Shown: one piece after another, positions 44,026 through 51,092 of the stretch
Layout: each line of letters begins with the position of its first letter
How positions within the stretch are numbered: the stretch's first letter is position 1
From: JAWVFM01 sp038237625
Lineage (GTDB): Bacteria > Actinomycetota > Thermoleophilia > Solirubrobacterales > 70-9
Reading direction: 5' to 3'
Assembly: GCA_038237625.1 (NCBI GenBank)
Contig: JBBRYM010000002.1
Location: 186,001 to 250,000 of the forward strand
Length of the DNA stretch: 64,000 nucleotides
Program-made: the position numbers and the translations under genes
Notes under the pieces: generated by a model
The model's input: the letters and a program-made list of their open reading frames with translations, nothing else
Database searches by the model: none
Told to the model about the DNA's origin: nothing

Positions 44026-44879
44026 CACTGGTGGCCTGCTTCGGTCGCTGACTTTCGCATCTGGGCCTCGGCGAGTCTCCGGTAGCCATCCTGATCGTGC
44101 GTTGGGACCACGACCACCGGTCGGCGTCGGCAAAGCTCACGCAGGCGCCGCGTCGTGTCGCGGTGCAGCTTCTCGCTCTGCGCCACCCCATCAACGACGC
44201 CCTCATTCAGCGCACGCTCGGAGTAGGAGGCGTCGCCGGCGATCAGGACCAGGTGATCGCCCTGGTCGACCACAACGGAGAGGTGGCCGAGCGTGTGCCC
44301 GGGCGTGGGTATCACTCGCACGGACCCGTCGGCGGTCAGCAGGATGCTCGAGTCGAAGCCCTCCCATGGATCGCGATCGAATTCCAGCCGGCTCGGCTCG
44401 AGCCAGTCGGGATAATGGCCGTTCAGGTAGCCGTTGAGCGGGCCGCCCCGGGCCGTCGCCATCTTCGCCTCGCGGGCGCTCATCAGGATCTCGGCGTTCG
44501 GGAAATACGAGAGCCCGCCGGCGTGATCGCCATGCATGTGGGTCATCACCACCCGCTCGATCGCAGCCGGGTCATGGCCGAGCGCGCGCAGTTGCGGGCC
44601 GACCTCCTCGTCCGGCTCGACCCAGCGACGCTCGGAGGTCCTCGTGAATGGGTGCCACCAAGGCTGGTAGCCGGGATCGTTCGCGTGGGAGCTCTCGCCG
44701 GTATCGACGACGATCACGCCATCGAGATGCTCGATTGCATAGCAGCTGATCGGCAGTCGCGGCGCCCAGTTGCGATCGGTTAGGACGTCCAGAATGCGCA
44801 GGGGACGCGGACCTCGCCGGGCCTTCACGTGCCGCGTCTTGATCTGGACCTGGCCAGTCTGGATGGCGTGTATTTTCAC
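44025..44879 (-). CDS. MBL-fold hydrolase (AHL lactonase-like)
   Basis: A 284-residue metallo-beta-lactamase-fold hydrolase with MTHMHGDHAGGLSYF (HxHxDH), PTPGHTLGHLSVVV and LIAGDASYSE. The layout resembles N-acyl homoserine lactonases, though substrate cannot be claimed. GTG at 44879 begins VKIHAIQTGQVQIK. First gene of the operon; divergent from a TetR gene with 60 bases between, suggesting direct control. Confidence 0.92.
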   Translation of the reverse strand: MKIHAIQTGQVQIKTRHVKARRGPRPLRILDVLTDRNWAPRLPISCYAIEHLDGVIVVDTGESSHANDPGYQPWWHPFTRTSERRWVEPDEEVGPQLRALGHDPAAIERVVMTHMHGDHAGGLSYFPNAEILMSAREAKMATARGGPLNGYLNGHYPDWLEPSRLEFDRDPWEGFDSSILLTADGSVRVIPTPGHTLGHLSVVVDQGDHLVLIAGDASYSERALNEGVVDGVAQSEKLHRDTTRRLRELCRRRPVVVVPTHDQDGYRRLAEAQMRKSATEAGHQ

Positions 44880-44939
44880 GGTCTCGGAGCCTAACGCAAC
44901 AAGTGTCGCTTTGATCTCCTGGCTAGCATCTGCCCACTC

Positions 44940-45560
44940 GTGAGCAAATCCTTCTCCCTCACCGTCGCTCCGACGCTCGACACGGTCCGCGAGCGACCGG
45001 GCGGTCGCAGTGCGCGGATCCGCAAGCTCGTTCTCGACGCGACGCGTGAGGAGCTGATCGCGGGGGGCTATGGCGCGCTCTCCCACCGGGCCGTCGCCAA
45101 CCGCGCAGGGGTCGATCCCGCCACGGTCTACCGGCGCTGGCCGACGCGGTCACGCCTCGCCACCGATGCGCTGCTGGCCGTCGCCCAAGCCGCGGTGCCC
45201 GTGCCCGATACGGGAAGCGTGGAGAGCGACCTGGAGAGGATGCTCGACGGGATCGTGGCGGCTCTCGAGGATCCGACGATGCTGCGCCTGTTCCACGCCC
45301 TATCCGCGGCGAGTGCAGACGCTGAGGCGGATCTCAGCGAGACGCTCCGCGCCTTTTGGGATGCGCGCTTTGAGGGCGCCGGGGAGTTGATCGCCCGAGC
45401 AGTAAAGCGAGGCGAGCTACCGAGCGACGTCGACGCACACGCGATCATCGAGCAACTCGTCTCCCCCGCCTACTACCGCGCCCTCGTCACCGGGAATCCC
45501 TTCGACCCCGAATTCACGCATCGCTGCGCCAAGAGCGCGCTGGCGGCCGCCCGCGCGTAA
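44940..45560 (+). CDS. TetR family transcriptional regulator
   Basis: A 206-residue repressor. The HTH covers about residues 28-72: LDATREELIAGGYGALSHRAVANRAGVDP then ATVYRRWPTRSRLATDAL; the remaining helices form the ligand domain. GTG start at 44940. The shared 60-base intergenic region with the MBL operon is the obvious place for its operator; it holds only a loose dyad (AACGCAACAAGTGTCGCTT). Confidence 0.93.
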   Translation: MSKSFSLTVAPTLDTVRERPGGRSARIRKLVLDATREELIAGGYGALSHRAVANRAGVDPATVYRRWPTRSRLATDALLAVAQAAVPVPDTGSVESDLERMLDGIVAALEDPTMLRLFHALSAASADAEADLSETLRAFWDARFEGAGELIARAVKRGELPSDVDAHAIIEQLVSPAYYRALVTGNPFDPEFTHRCAKSALAAARA

Positions 45561-45590
45561 CGAGACCCGGCCAGGCACGGGCCCCGTGGG

Positions 45591-45609
45591 CCGGGTCCGC
45601 CGGGCCCGG
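45591..45609. terminator. Stem-loop between convergent tetR and NTF2-like genes
   Basis: CCGGGTCC (45591-45598) pairs with GGGCCCGG (45602-45609) with one G-T, next to a second dyad CACGGG-C-CCCGTG just upstream. The 99-base gap between convergent genes holds nothing else, so a bidirectional terminator is likely. Confidence 0.5.
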
Positions 45610-45659
45610 ACTTGCCCGCTGCAATCGCGGCTGGCGCTGAGATGGCGCGCGTCGGCACC

Positions 45660-46055
45660 CTACTCCGACAGCCCGGCGGCTTCGAGGGCCTCGTTGGGAT
45701 CGGGGTACGACTCCATCGACGCCACCTTGCCCGCGCGGATCGTCCATAGATGCCCGTTGTGGACAACGATTTCAGGTCCTCCACCCTTGGCTTGAGCGCG
45801 TCTGGTGACGAGCGCGACCACCTGATCCCCACGCTCAACGAATCGATCCGGTTCAACAGTCGAGTTCTCGAACACGGCCATGTAGTCCTCGGTGAAACCC
45901 TGGACGGCATCTCGCCCCCGGTGCGTGCCGGCGTTCGGTCCGCGCTGGGTTGTCATTTGGAAGTCGGGGTGCGCGTCGCTGAACAGAGCGTCCCAATCAT
46001 CACGAGCCAGCGCCTCGTACACGCGGCGAATCATCTCCACATTCTCCTGCGACAT
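45660..46055 (-). CDS. NTF2-like protein, MSQENVE family copy 1
   Basis: A 131-residue SnoaL/NTF2-fold protein: MSQENVEMIRRVYEALARDD, DDWDALFSDAHPDF, then strands with GRDAVQGF and VVALVTRRAQAKGGG. The N-terminal MSQENVE and C-terminal EALEAAGLSE are shared with the gene next door. Function unknown; proteins of this kind are multiplied in Thermoleophilia genomes. Three bases separate it from its paralogue. Confidence 0.88.
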   Translation of the reverse strand: MSQENVEMIRRVYEALARDDWDALFSDAHPDFQMTTQRGPNAGTHRGRDAVQGFTEDYMAVFENSTVEPDRFVERGDQVVALVTRRAQAKGGGPEIVVHNGHLWTIRAGKVASMESYPDPNEALEAAGLSE

Positions 46056-46088
46056 CGCCTACTCCGACAGCCCGGCGGCTTCGAGGGC
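45660..46088. repeat. Direct repeat at the 3' ends of the paired NTF2-like genes
   Basis: The 30 bases at 45660-45689 are identical to those at 46059-46088 and encode the shared C-terminus EAAGLSE plus the stop. The 5' ends are also alike around the start codons (46034-46058 and 46449-46472). Such terminal identity with diverged centres suggests duplication or gene conversion. Confidence 0.75.
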
Positions 46089-46469
46089 TTCGGCGCGCGT
46101 CGGATAGCTGAGGCAGCGGGTGACCCTGCCATCGGAAACCACGAAGACGATGGCGCTTCGCAGCTTGACTTCCACTCCGCTCTCCCTGCCTGTGGCGTGG
46201 AAGACGTTGTCGACGAGAACCAGATCGGGGCTCACCTCAATGATCTCGGCGGCCTCGTTGTGCCACGCGCGGAAGGCTGCCATGTCGTCGTAGTAGCGCC
46301 GAACACCGTCGTGTCCGAGATATTCGGCGCCCTCGACCGCCGTGATCCGGGACCTGAGCTGGATTTCGGAATCCGCGAGAGCGAGCGCGATATCCCGGGT
46401 CTCGTTGTCCGGGCCGGATCGATTCGCGGCGAGGATGCGTCGCACGATCTCCACGTTCTCCTGCGACAT
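46059..46469 (-). CDS. NTF2-like protein, MSQENVE family copy 2
   Basis: A 136-residue paralogue of the preceding protein: MSQENVEIVRRILAANRSG, then GHDGVRRYYDDMAAFRAWHN and a strand region with VVSDGRVTRCLSYPTRAEAL. ATG at 46469 matches the paralogue; 13 in-frame codons upstream are not needed. The ends of the two genes are nearly identical in DNA although the middles differ. Confidence 0.88.
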   Translation of the reverse strand: MSQENVEIVRRILAANRSGPDNETRDIALALADSEIQLRSRITAVEGAEYLGHDGVRRYYDDMAAFRAWHNEAAEIIEVSPDLVLVDNVFHATGRESGVEVKLRSAIVFVVSDGRVTRCLSYPTRAEALEAAGLSE

Positions 46470-46533
46470 CGCCCGCGCAGTATCTCGCGATTCATTGCGC
46501 TTCGCCATTGCAAAGCGGTACTCACCCGGCCCA

Positions 46534-46683
46534 CTACTCGGACGCCAGCGGGTCGGGGATCACGCCGGCAAGGGTCCGGCTGCCGTCCGGCGCGATCACG
46601 ATGCAGCCGCAGGCCGGCGCGAGCGGCGCGAGGCTGCCGACGGCGTGCAGGTCGGCGCTGGCGTTTGCGAGGTAGACGCGGCC
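46534..46683 (-). pseudogene. C-terminal gene fragment of unknown family
   Basis: A minus-strand frame of about 49 codons, LANASADLHAVGSLAPLAPA followed by CGCIVIAPDGSRTLAGVI, ends in TAG at 46534-46536 but has no plausible start or ribosome site. It looks like the tail of a longer coding sequence cut at about 46685, exactly where a plus-strand channel fragment begins. Family not recognised. Confidence 0.3.
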
Positions 46684-46685
46684 GG

Positions 46686-46850
46686 ATGATCGCGATCGGC
46701 CTGATGGTCGTCGGGATCGGGTTCGTCGCCCTGCTGACGGCGTTCGCCGCCGAACGCTTCATCCGAACAGGGGGGAAGGGCGGGCGGTGTCACTGGCTTG
46801 CCTACTACAACGAGGCAAGGTCCTACGACGGGGTGCAAGGAGAAGACTGA
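46686..46850 (+). pseudogene. Remnant of a two-TM potassium channel (TM2 segment)
   Basis: ATGATCGCG at 46686 opens a 54-codon frame, MIAIGLMVVGIGFVALLTAF then AAERFIR, which reads like the second transmembrane helix that follows the selectivity filter in bacterial voltage-gated potassium channels. The filter, first helix and cytoplasmic domain are missing, and the rest of the frame is unrelated. I take it for a decayed fragment. Confidence 0.45.
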
Positions 46851-46924
46851 CTCTGACGCGCGGCGCGTTCGCGACGCCCCGAACACGAAGAGGGCGATTC
46901 GTCGGTAGCCGTTAGTCTCCCGTC

Positions 46925-47746
46925 GTGGCTGGAAAGACGAGGGCCGAGCTGCTGGCAACGACCGAGGCCTTGCGGTCCAAGTGGTTTCACTCGATCGATC
47001 TCGGCCAGGGAGTAACGACAGCTGGCCGTAAGTCGGCAGAGCAATTGGCGCAAGAGCTGCAAGCTCTCCATTTGCCCGATCTGAACGGCAAAACCGTTCT
47101 GGACGTCGGGGCGTGGGACGGCTATTTCTCGTTTGCTGCTGAGCGGCTCGGCGCCGAGCGCGTCGTCGCACTGGACCACTACGTCTGGTCAATCGACCTC
47201 GAGGAGCAGTGGCGGTACAAGACCGAATGCTCTCGGCGGGGTCAGCGACCACGGCCCTGGGACGAGGTTCAGGGAGTGTGGCGTCCCGATCTGCTTCCGG
47301 GAAAGGCGTGCTTCGATGCTGCTCACGATGCTCTCGAGAGCCGCGTTGAGCCGGTCGTCGGGGACTTCATGACCATTGACCCGAGCAGCCTGGGGACATT
47401 CGATGTCGCGCTGTTTCTCGGCGTTCTCTATCACTTGCGTGACCCGTTCGGCGCGTTGCAACGGCTTGCGGCGATGACGCGGCAACTCGCGGTGATCGAG
47501 ACGGCGGTCATCGCAACCCCTGGGTACGACCGGTTTGCGCTGTGCCAGTTCATCCAAGGCGACGAGCTGAACGAGGATCCCACGAACTGGTGGGCTCCGA
47601 ACGCCCGGGCTCTTCAGGACCTCTGCCTGGCCGCAGGGTTCCGCCGCGTCGAGATGAATCGACAGTCGCCAGGAGGACGAGTGAAACGCCTTATTGGCGC
47701 GAAGCATCTTGCTGGGTATCGCGGAACCATGCGTGCTTGGAAATAG
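46925..47746 (+). CDS. Class I SAM methyltransferase (DUF1698/CmoB-like)
   Basis: A 273-residue methyltransferase: SKWFHSIDLGQGVTTAGRKS at the start is typical of the CmoB/DUF1698 group, followed by the SAM loop VLDVGAWDGYFSFAAERLG and VALFLGVLYHLRDPFGAL. CmoB modifies wobble uridine in gammaproteobacteria, but actinobacterial relatives act on unknown substrates, often lipids or glycans. GTG at 46925. Lower GC than neighbours, consistent with an accessory gene. Confidence 0.88.
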   Translation: MAGKTRAELLATTEALRSKWFHSIDLGQGVTTAGRKSAEQLAQELQALHLPDLNGKTVLDVGAWDGYFSFAAERLGAERVVALDHYVWSIDLEEQWRYKTECSRRGQRPRPWDEVQGVWRPDLLPGKACFDAAHDALESRVEPVVGDFMTIDPSSLGTFDVALFLGVLYHLRDPFGALQRLAAMTRQLAVIETAVIATPGYDRFALCQFIQGDELNEDPTNWWAPNARALQDLCLAAGFRRVEMNRQSPGGRVKRLIGAKHLAGYRGTMRAWK

Positions 47747-47752
47747 CCGACA

Positions 47753-47854
47753 TTCGGCGGGGCGACGCAACATCTGAAGGTGCTGGACGAGGCAAATCTC
47801 GTGACCACGCGGTGTTGTTGGCGCGTCGAGGACCGGATCGCCTGGGTGACGTAG
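47753..47854 (+). pseudogene. ArsR-type HTH remnant
   Basis: Straight after the methyltransferase stop a frame reads FGGATQHLKVLDEANLVTTR and then loses similarity, ending at TAG 47852-47854. The segment matches the recognition helix and wing of ArsR regulators (Q-H-L-K-V-L-x-E-A-x-L-V). No start codon or dimerisation helices are present. A truncated relic. Confidence 0.5.
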
Positions 47855-48319
47855 CCTTGGCGTTCCAGGATCGCGGCCGAAAGGCGCTCGCTAGCCGGAA
47901 CGAGCCGCGGGCCGTTCTGCGGGGACTGGACCCTTCGCAGCCCGGCGTTCGCCAGGTCCAGGGCCTGCGCTCCAAATCTCCAAGGTCCCGGCTCTCACGC
48001 CGCCTGCTCCGCCGCCATCGCCTCGACGGCCAGCTCGTCGACCGGCGCGAACGTCTTACTGAGGACCCCGGGCGCGTCGCCGTAGGCGCTGGCGTGTTTG
48101 GCGGGGTTCGCTCCGGGCTCGGCGAGCCGGTAGCGAAGGTCGTTCAGCCTGTCGCCCTCGGCGACCGCTGCGGCTAGATGGTTATGTGAGTTTCGCTCAG
48201 ATTGGTACCACGGTTGGTACCACGGGGCCACCTCAGCGAGGCCGGTTCGGTGCCTCCCTCCGCGCGCGGTTGGCCTCGCCGGCCCAAGGAGCAGTGACCG
48301 ACGCTCTCCGGCCTGGCTG
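47855..48319. other. Gene-poor stretch with a minus-strand coding tail
   Basis: No gene can be supported here. A minus-strand frame ending at 47995 has a protein-like tail (VAEGDRLNDLRYRLAEPGAN, then KHASAYGDAPGVLSKTFAP) that could be the C-terminal remnant of a lost gene; its upstream part runs through the GGTACCAC repeats and shadows the DUF2442 gene. Base composition is less biased than in the housekeeping blocks. Confidence 0.4.
48202..48225. repeat. Tandem 12-bp repeat TTGGTACCACGG
   Basis: TTGGTACCACGG occurs twice in direct tandem at 48202-48213 and 48214-48225. A third copy of the first 11 bases is at 49994-50004, 60 bases from tRNA-His. The two sites bracket 1.8 kb of accessory genes. 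They might be attachment-site-like scars of an old insertion. Confidence 0.6.
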
Positions 48320-48586
48320 TTACGCAGTCGCGGCAGCGCACCGCTGAGCGTGGGTGTAGAGCGTCTCCGGCGCGATGTCCGCGTCGTTGGGCCAGACGAT
48401 GGTTCCGGCCTCGGCGTCGGGGCGCAGGCGGCGGAAGAACTCGGCATCGCGAAGGCGCTCGAAAACTCCGCCGTACTCGAGCAGGTAGGAGAGGTCGACG
48501 TCGGCGGCGGTGCCATCCTCGAAGCGCACATGCACGGCGTAGCCGTCCAGCGGTTTGGCCTCGATCAGAAGGGGTGTGCTGCGCAT
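48320..48586 (-). CDS. DUF2442 domain protein
   Basis: An 88-residue protein: PLDGYAVHVRFEDGTAADVD, LSYLLEYGGVFERLRDAEFF, TIVWPNDADIAPETLY. This is the compact beta-alpha fold of DUF2442, often encoded beside DUF4160 and sometimes listed as a toxin-antitoxin-like pair. It overlaps the frameshifted end of the DUF4160 gene by 22 bases. Confidence 0.88.
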   Translation of the reverse strand: MRSTPLLIEAKPLDGYAVHVRFEDGTAADVDLSYLLEYGGVFERLRDAEFFRRLRPDAEAGTIVWPNDADIAPETLYTHAQRCAAATA

Positions 48587-48873
48587 GGGTCGATGGTAGA
48601 CGCTCTACCGGAGCGGCTCCACAGGCTCGAGGGGCTCCTGCCTGCGCGCCCGCGCCCAGTTCTCAAGCAGCTCCCCCGGTGGGCTCGTGCCCACTCGACG
48701 ACGAGTCGTCCGGCCCGCGGCGGGAGCTCGCCGGCGATGACCTCGAGGTTCTCGATGTCAAGCGAGGCCTCGTCGTCGCCATACGTGGCGTGGAAGTGAG
48801 GCCGTCCCCGGTGGTGGGCCTCGTCGTGATACATCCAGATCACGATCCCGTAAAAGGCGCTGATCCTCGGCAT
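48565..48873 (-). CDS. DUF4160 domain protein with C-terminal frameshift
   Basis: MPRISAFYGIVIWMYHDEAH, then RGRPHFHATYGDDEASLDIE, is clear DUF4160. After WARAHRG the frame departs from the family; in the next frame the DNA reads ELLENWARARRQEPLEPVEP followed by LR and a stop at 48605-48607, the usual ending. The shift falls at a run of five C (48673-48677 on the plus strand), so one base appears lost. As it stands the product is 102 residues with an aberrant tail that enters the DUF2442 gene. Confidence 0.75.
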   Translation of the reverse strand: MPRISAFYGIVIWMYHDEAHHRGRPHFHATYGDDEASLDIENLEVIAGELPPRAGRLVVEWARAHRGSCLRTGRGRAGRSPSSLWSRSGRASTIDPCAAHPF

Positions 48874-48922
48874 TCCGAGGGATGGTGGCGGTCAGTTCGG
48901 TCGCGCTCGGAGCGCAGCCGAG

Positions 48923-48942
48923 GCCGGCGCTCCCGCGCCGGC
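48923..48942. other. Perfect GC stem-loop in a gene-free gap
   Basis: GCCGGCGC (48923-48930) and GCGCCGGC (48935-48942) with a TCCC loop. It lies in the 323-base gap between the DUF4160 start and the SnoaL-like stop (48874-49196), in which I see no gene. It is downstream of the SnoaL-like gene on the minus strand and could end its transcript. Confidence 0.4.
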
Positions 48943-49196
48943 TAAAGCAGGCGTGCAACCCCGACGAGGGGACTATCGAGATCCGTCAAATTTCGAAAGC
49001 GGCCGAACAGCCGCGGCGACGCTCGCTTCTCGCGCAGTGTGAGAGCGAGATCGAGGTTAGCTCGGCTCTTGGATCTCGTCCCGAGCCAACGTCTCGGGGG
49101 TCCGACCGAGACGATCGCTTATCGTCCATCTCGGGAGCGGGCGAGGGGCTGCTCGCGCTCGTCGTCTCTTGGGAGCGCGATGACGCGGAGGGTTGA

Positions 49197-49634
49197 TTAC
49201 CCCGACGCAGTGGGTAAGGCGCCGATCTGCCGGAGCAGCGCAACCCCGTCCCAGTTGCCCCAGCCCTCAGCGAACCGTCCTTGCTCGTCGAAGCGATCGA
49301 TCGATATCCCGCTGAATTCGATAGGTCGGTGTGTTGCCGGCACTCCCATCAGGGTGTCCTCGTGCGTGCCGGTGGCCGTCCACCTCGTGGTCACGGTCGA
49401 ACCCTCGGCAAATTGGTCCTCGATCTCGACATGCAGATCTGGGATGGCGGCGCGGAAGGTTCCGATGAACTCGCGCGCCCCGTCAAGGCCGCTCGTGCCC
49501 GTCTGCGCGGCAGCATCGTGATCGTGGTATTCGGGCGAGAACAGTTCATCGATTACCGACACGTCGCCCCGATTCCACCCTCGGTCGTAGAACTCCTGGA
49601 CCGCCGCCTTCAGCCTCTCGCTCATCTCGTCCAT
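49197..49634 (-). CDS. SnoaL-like ester cyclase family protein
   Basis: A 145-residue SnoaL-type protein: VQEFYDRGWNRGDVSVIDEL, FSPEYHDHDAAAQTG, FRAAIPDLHVEIEDQFAEGS, TTRWTATGTHEDTLMGVPAT and a closing GWGNWDGVALLRQIG. This is the polyketide-cyclase-like branch that includes many proteins of unknown function. ATGs at 49634 and 49625 are both possible. Confidence 0.88.
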   Translation of the reverse strand: MDEMSERLKAAVQEFYDRGWNRGDVSVIDELFSPEYHDHDAAAQTGTSGLDGAREFIGTFRAAIPDLHVEIEDQFAEGSTVTTRWTATGTHEDTLMGVPATHRPIEFSGISIDRFDEQGRFAEGWGNWDGVALLRQIGALPTASG

Positions 49635-49694
49635 CCCTCGATCTCCAGGAAACACGCTAACCGATGGATCAGGATCGCGGCTCCGCTGCCGCAA

Positions 49695-50062
49695 TCGCTT
49701 GGGTGCAAGCGCGCATACGAGCGATCATCGGCTCCGACGGGGGACGAGGGGAGAAGTGTGGGCGAGCGGGGGGTGCGGTATCGCTTTCGCGTGGAAGGAG
49801 TCGTCCCCTGGACACTCGGACAGCCGACTGGATGGCCGGGGAGCGGTCGGGCTCCACCGAACGGCTCCCTCGGCCCAACACAGCGGCGACCCGCGGGATC
49901 GCGCCGCGGCTTGCCGTCAGCGTCGAACCGCGGTAGCGGCGTCGACTCGGGACTCCTGGATCTCTCGCTTAGACCCTCGTTTTCGGGCACGAATTGGTAC
50001 CACGTTGCGCGCGCAAGGATTTTGGACAGGCACCAAAACTAGCCGATTTGCAGGCCTTTAGG
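49695..50062. other. Non-coding stretch next to tRNA-His, with a small hairpin
   Basis: No gene is supported in these 368 bases. The part next to tRNA-His holds one copy of TTGGTACCACG (49994-50004) and a stem TTTTGG/CCAAAA (50020-50025, 50033-50038) with a 7-base loop, 25 bases beyond the tRNA 3' end on the minus strand, a fair place for a terminator. Short frames on both strands lack ribosome sites and protein-like composition. Confidence 0.5.
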
Positions 50063-50136
50063 GGTGAGCGAGGGGACTCGAACCCCCGACCGCCTGGACC
50101 ACAACCAGGAGCTCTACCAACTGAGCTACGCCCACC
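50063..50136 (-). tRNA. tRNA-His (anticodon GTG)
   Basis: Minus-strand cloverleaf: acceptor GTGGGCG with CGCTCAC, anticodon stem CCTGG/CCAGG around loop TTGTGGT (anticodon GTG), T arm GGGGG-like around TTCGAGT. The encoded G at -1 (50136) faces discriminator C (50063), the identity pair of tRNA-His. CCA is not encoded in full. Confidence 0.97.
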
Positions 50137-50189
50137 GCGGAGCAGTCAATTTAGCGGGGTCCCGCGGCGACGGGGAGACCCTGTGGCCC

Positions 50190-50465
50190 TTAAGCGGACC
50201 GGACCAGGGACTCGGCGCCCGTCGCCCGAACACGCTCGCCCGTTGGCAGAGTCACGTACACCGCTCCCTCGCGCTCGAGCTGTTCGCGCGGATTCATGAA
50301 CGTGATGCCGACGAAGCGCCCCTCGTCGTCGAAGCGCCACAGGTGCGCCTCGGGCGTTGGCTCCCGCGATCCTCGCGGCAGTCCGTCGATGGCCGCGTAG
50401 AGAACGTCGCTTGGCGCGTCGTACGTCGCGTAGCTGAATGTGTGCCTGCCGACCCTCAGAGCCAT
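50190..50465 (-). CDS. DUF2283-like small protein
   Basis: A 91-residue protein lying between tRNA-Arg and tRNA-His on the same strand. YDAPSDVLYAAIDG and HLWRFDDEGRFVGITFMNP match the DUF2283 pattern (a Y-D-x-x-x-D-x-L-Y strand and a D-D-x-G-R-x-V-G-I strand). Function unknown. ATG at 50465 is five bases from the tRNA-Arg end, so it may share the tRNA transcript. Confidence 0.75.
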   Translation of the reverse strand: MALRVGRHTFSYATYDAPSDVLYAAIDGLPRGSREPTPEAHLWRFDDEGRFVGITFMNPREQLEREGAVYVTLPTGERVRATGAESLVRSA

Positions 50466-50470
50466 CTCAG

Positions 50471-50544
50471 CACCCCGGGCAGGACTCGAACCTGCGACCT
50501 GGGGATTAGAAGTCCCCCGCTCTATCCAGCTGAGCTACCGGGGC
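50471..50544 (-). tRNA. tRNA-Arg (anticodon TCT)
   Basis: Minus-strand 74-base cloverleaf: acceptor GCCCCGG with CCGGGGT (G-T at the end), D arm GCTC/GAGC, anticodon stem GGGGA/TCCCC with loop CTTCTAA giving TCT, T arm GCAGG/CCTGC around TTCGAGT. Discriminator G. No encoded CCA. Confidence 0.96.
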
Positions 50545-50583
50545 GTCGCGGCAGCGTAGCGCCGAGGACTTCTGCCGCTCGCC

Positions 50584-50880
50584 CTATCGCCCCTGGCGAT
50601 TGCCGCGGTGCTTGGCCTGCCCGCGCCGGCCATCGCCACGACCGTGGCGAGCAGGATCGCCGGTCGGCTCTTCGCCAGCCGGCGGCGTACTGCTGGCGAC
50701 GTCAGCGCCGACGTCGCCCGGATCCTTCAGTGCCTCCGCGGCTTCCTTCGCCTTGTCGACCAGGCTGCCGCCGCCGGACGCGATGTCCTCGAGCTCGCCC
50801 AGGTCCTCCTTGACGCTGTCGGTCCCGCCACGCTTGTCAATCGCCGTCTTGGCCTCGTCGGCCAGCTTCTTGAAGTCCAT
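50584..50880 (-). CDS. Small helical protein, antitoxin-like (Rv0909/MT0933 type)
   Basis: A 98-residue protein: MDFKKLADEAKTAIDKRGGT then SVKEDLGELEDIASGGGSLV and DKAKEAAEALKDPG, followed by a Pro/Gly/Arg-rich tail. The helical start resembles short actinobacterial proteins annotated as Rv0909-like antitoxins, but no toxin gene is adjacent. Divergent from tRNA-Pro. Confidence 0.75.
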   Translation of the reverse strand: MDFKKLADEAKTAIDKRGGTDSVKEDLGELEDIASGGGSLVDKAKEAAEALKDPGDVGADVASSTPPAGEEPTGDPARHGRGDGRRGQAKHRGNRQGR

Positions 50881-50909
50881 CGCTTCTCCTCACCCTAGCT
50901 TCAGTCTCA

Positions 50910-50937
50910 TTTCACTCTACGAAGTCGGGACTAGACT
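50910..50937 (+). promoter_or_regulatory. Candidate promoter of tRNA-Pro
   Basis: TTTCAC (50910-50915) and TAGACT (50932-50937) are spaced by 16 bases and end 12 bases before the tRNA 5' end, which is the right geometry for a stable-RNA promoter. Both boxes are imperfect. Confidence 0.4.
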
Positions 50938-50949
50938 TGACAGGTCGCG

Positions 50950-51023
50950 CGGGGTGTAGCGCAGCCTGGTAGCGCATCTCGTTTGGGGCGAGAAGGCCGC
51001 CGGTTCAAATCCGGCCACCCCGA
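50950..51023 (+). tRNA. tRNA-Pro (anticodon TGG)
   Basis: Plus-strand 74-base cloverleaf: acceptor CGGGGTG with CACCCCG, D arm GCGC/GCGC, anticodon stem TCTCG/CGAGA around TTTGGGG (anticodon TGG), T arm GCCGG/CCGGC around TTCAAAT. Discriminator A; CCA is not encoded. Confidence 0.97.
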
Positions 51024-51051
51024 CTCAGTAAGCGGCTGTCAGGGGGTCAGA

Positions 51052-51089
51052 TTCGCTCATGGGGGGGGTCATACCCATTCCCGAGCGAA
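51052..51089. terminator. Compound stem-loop after tRNA-Pro
   Basis: TTCGCTC (51052-51058) pairs with GAGCGAA (51083-51089), and inside it ATGGG (51059-51063) pairs with CCCAT (51074-51078). It lies between the tRNA-Pro 3' end and the convergent secreted-protein gene, so it may terminate either transcript. Confidence 0.45.
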
Positions 51090-51092
51090 CGC

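Noticed and set aside
48320..48873. DUF4160-DUF2442 as an active toxin-antitoxin system
   Set aside because: The pairing is typical, but the DUF4160 gene is frameshifted and toxicity is not established for the families as far as I know.
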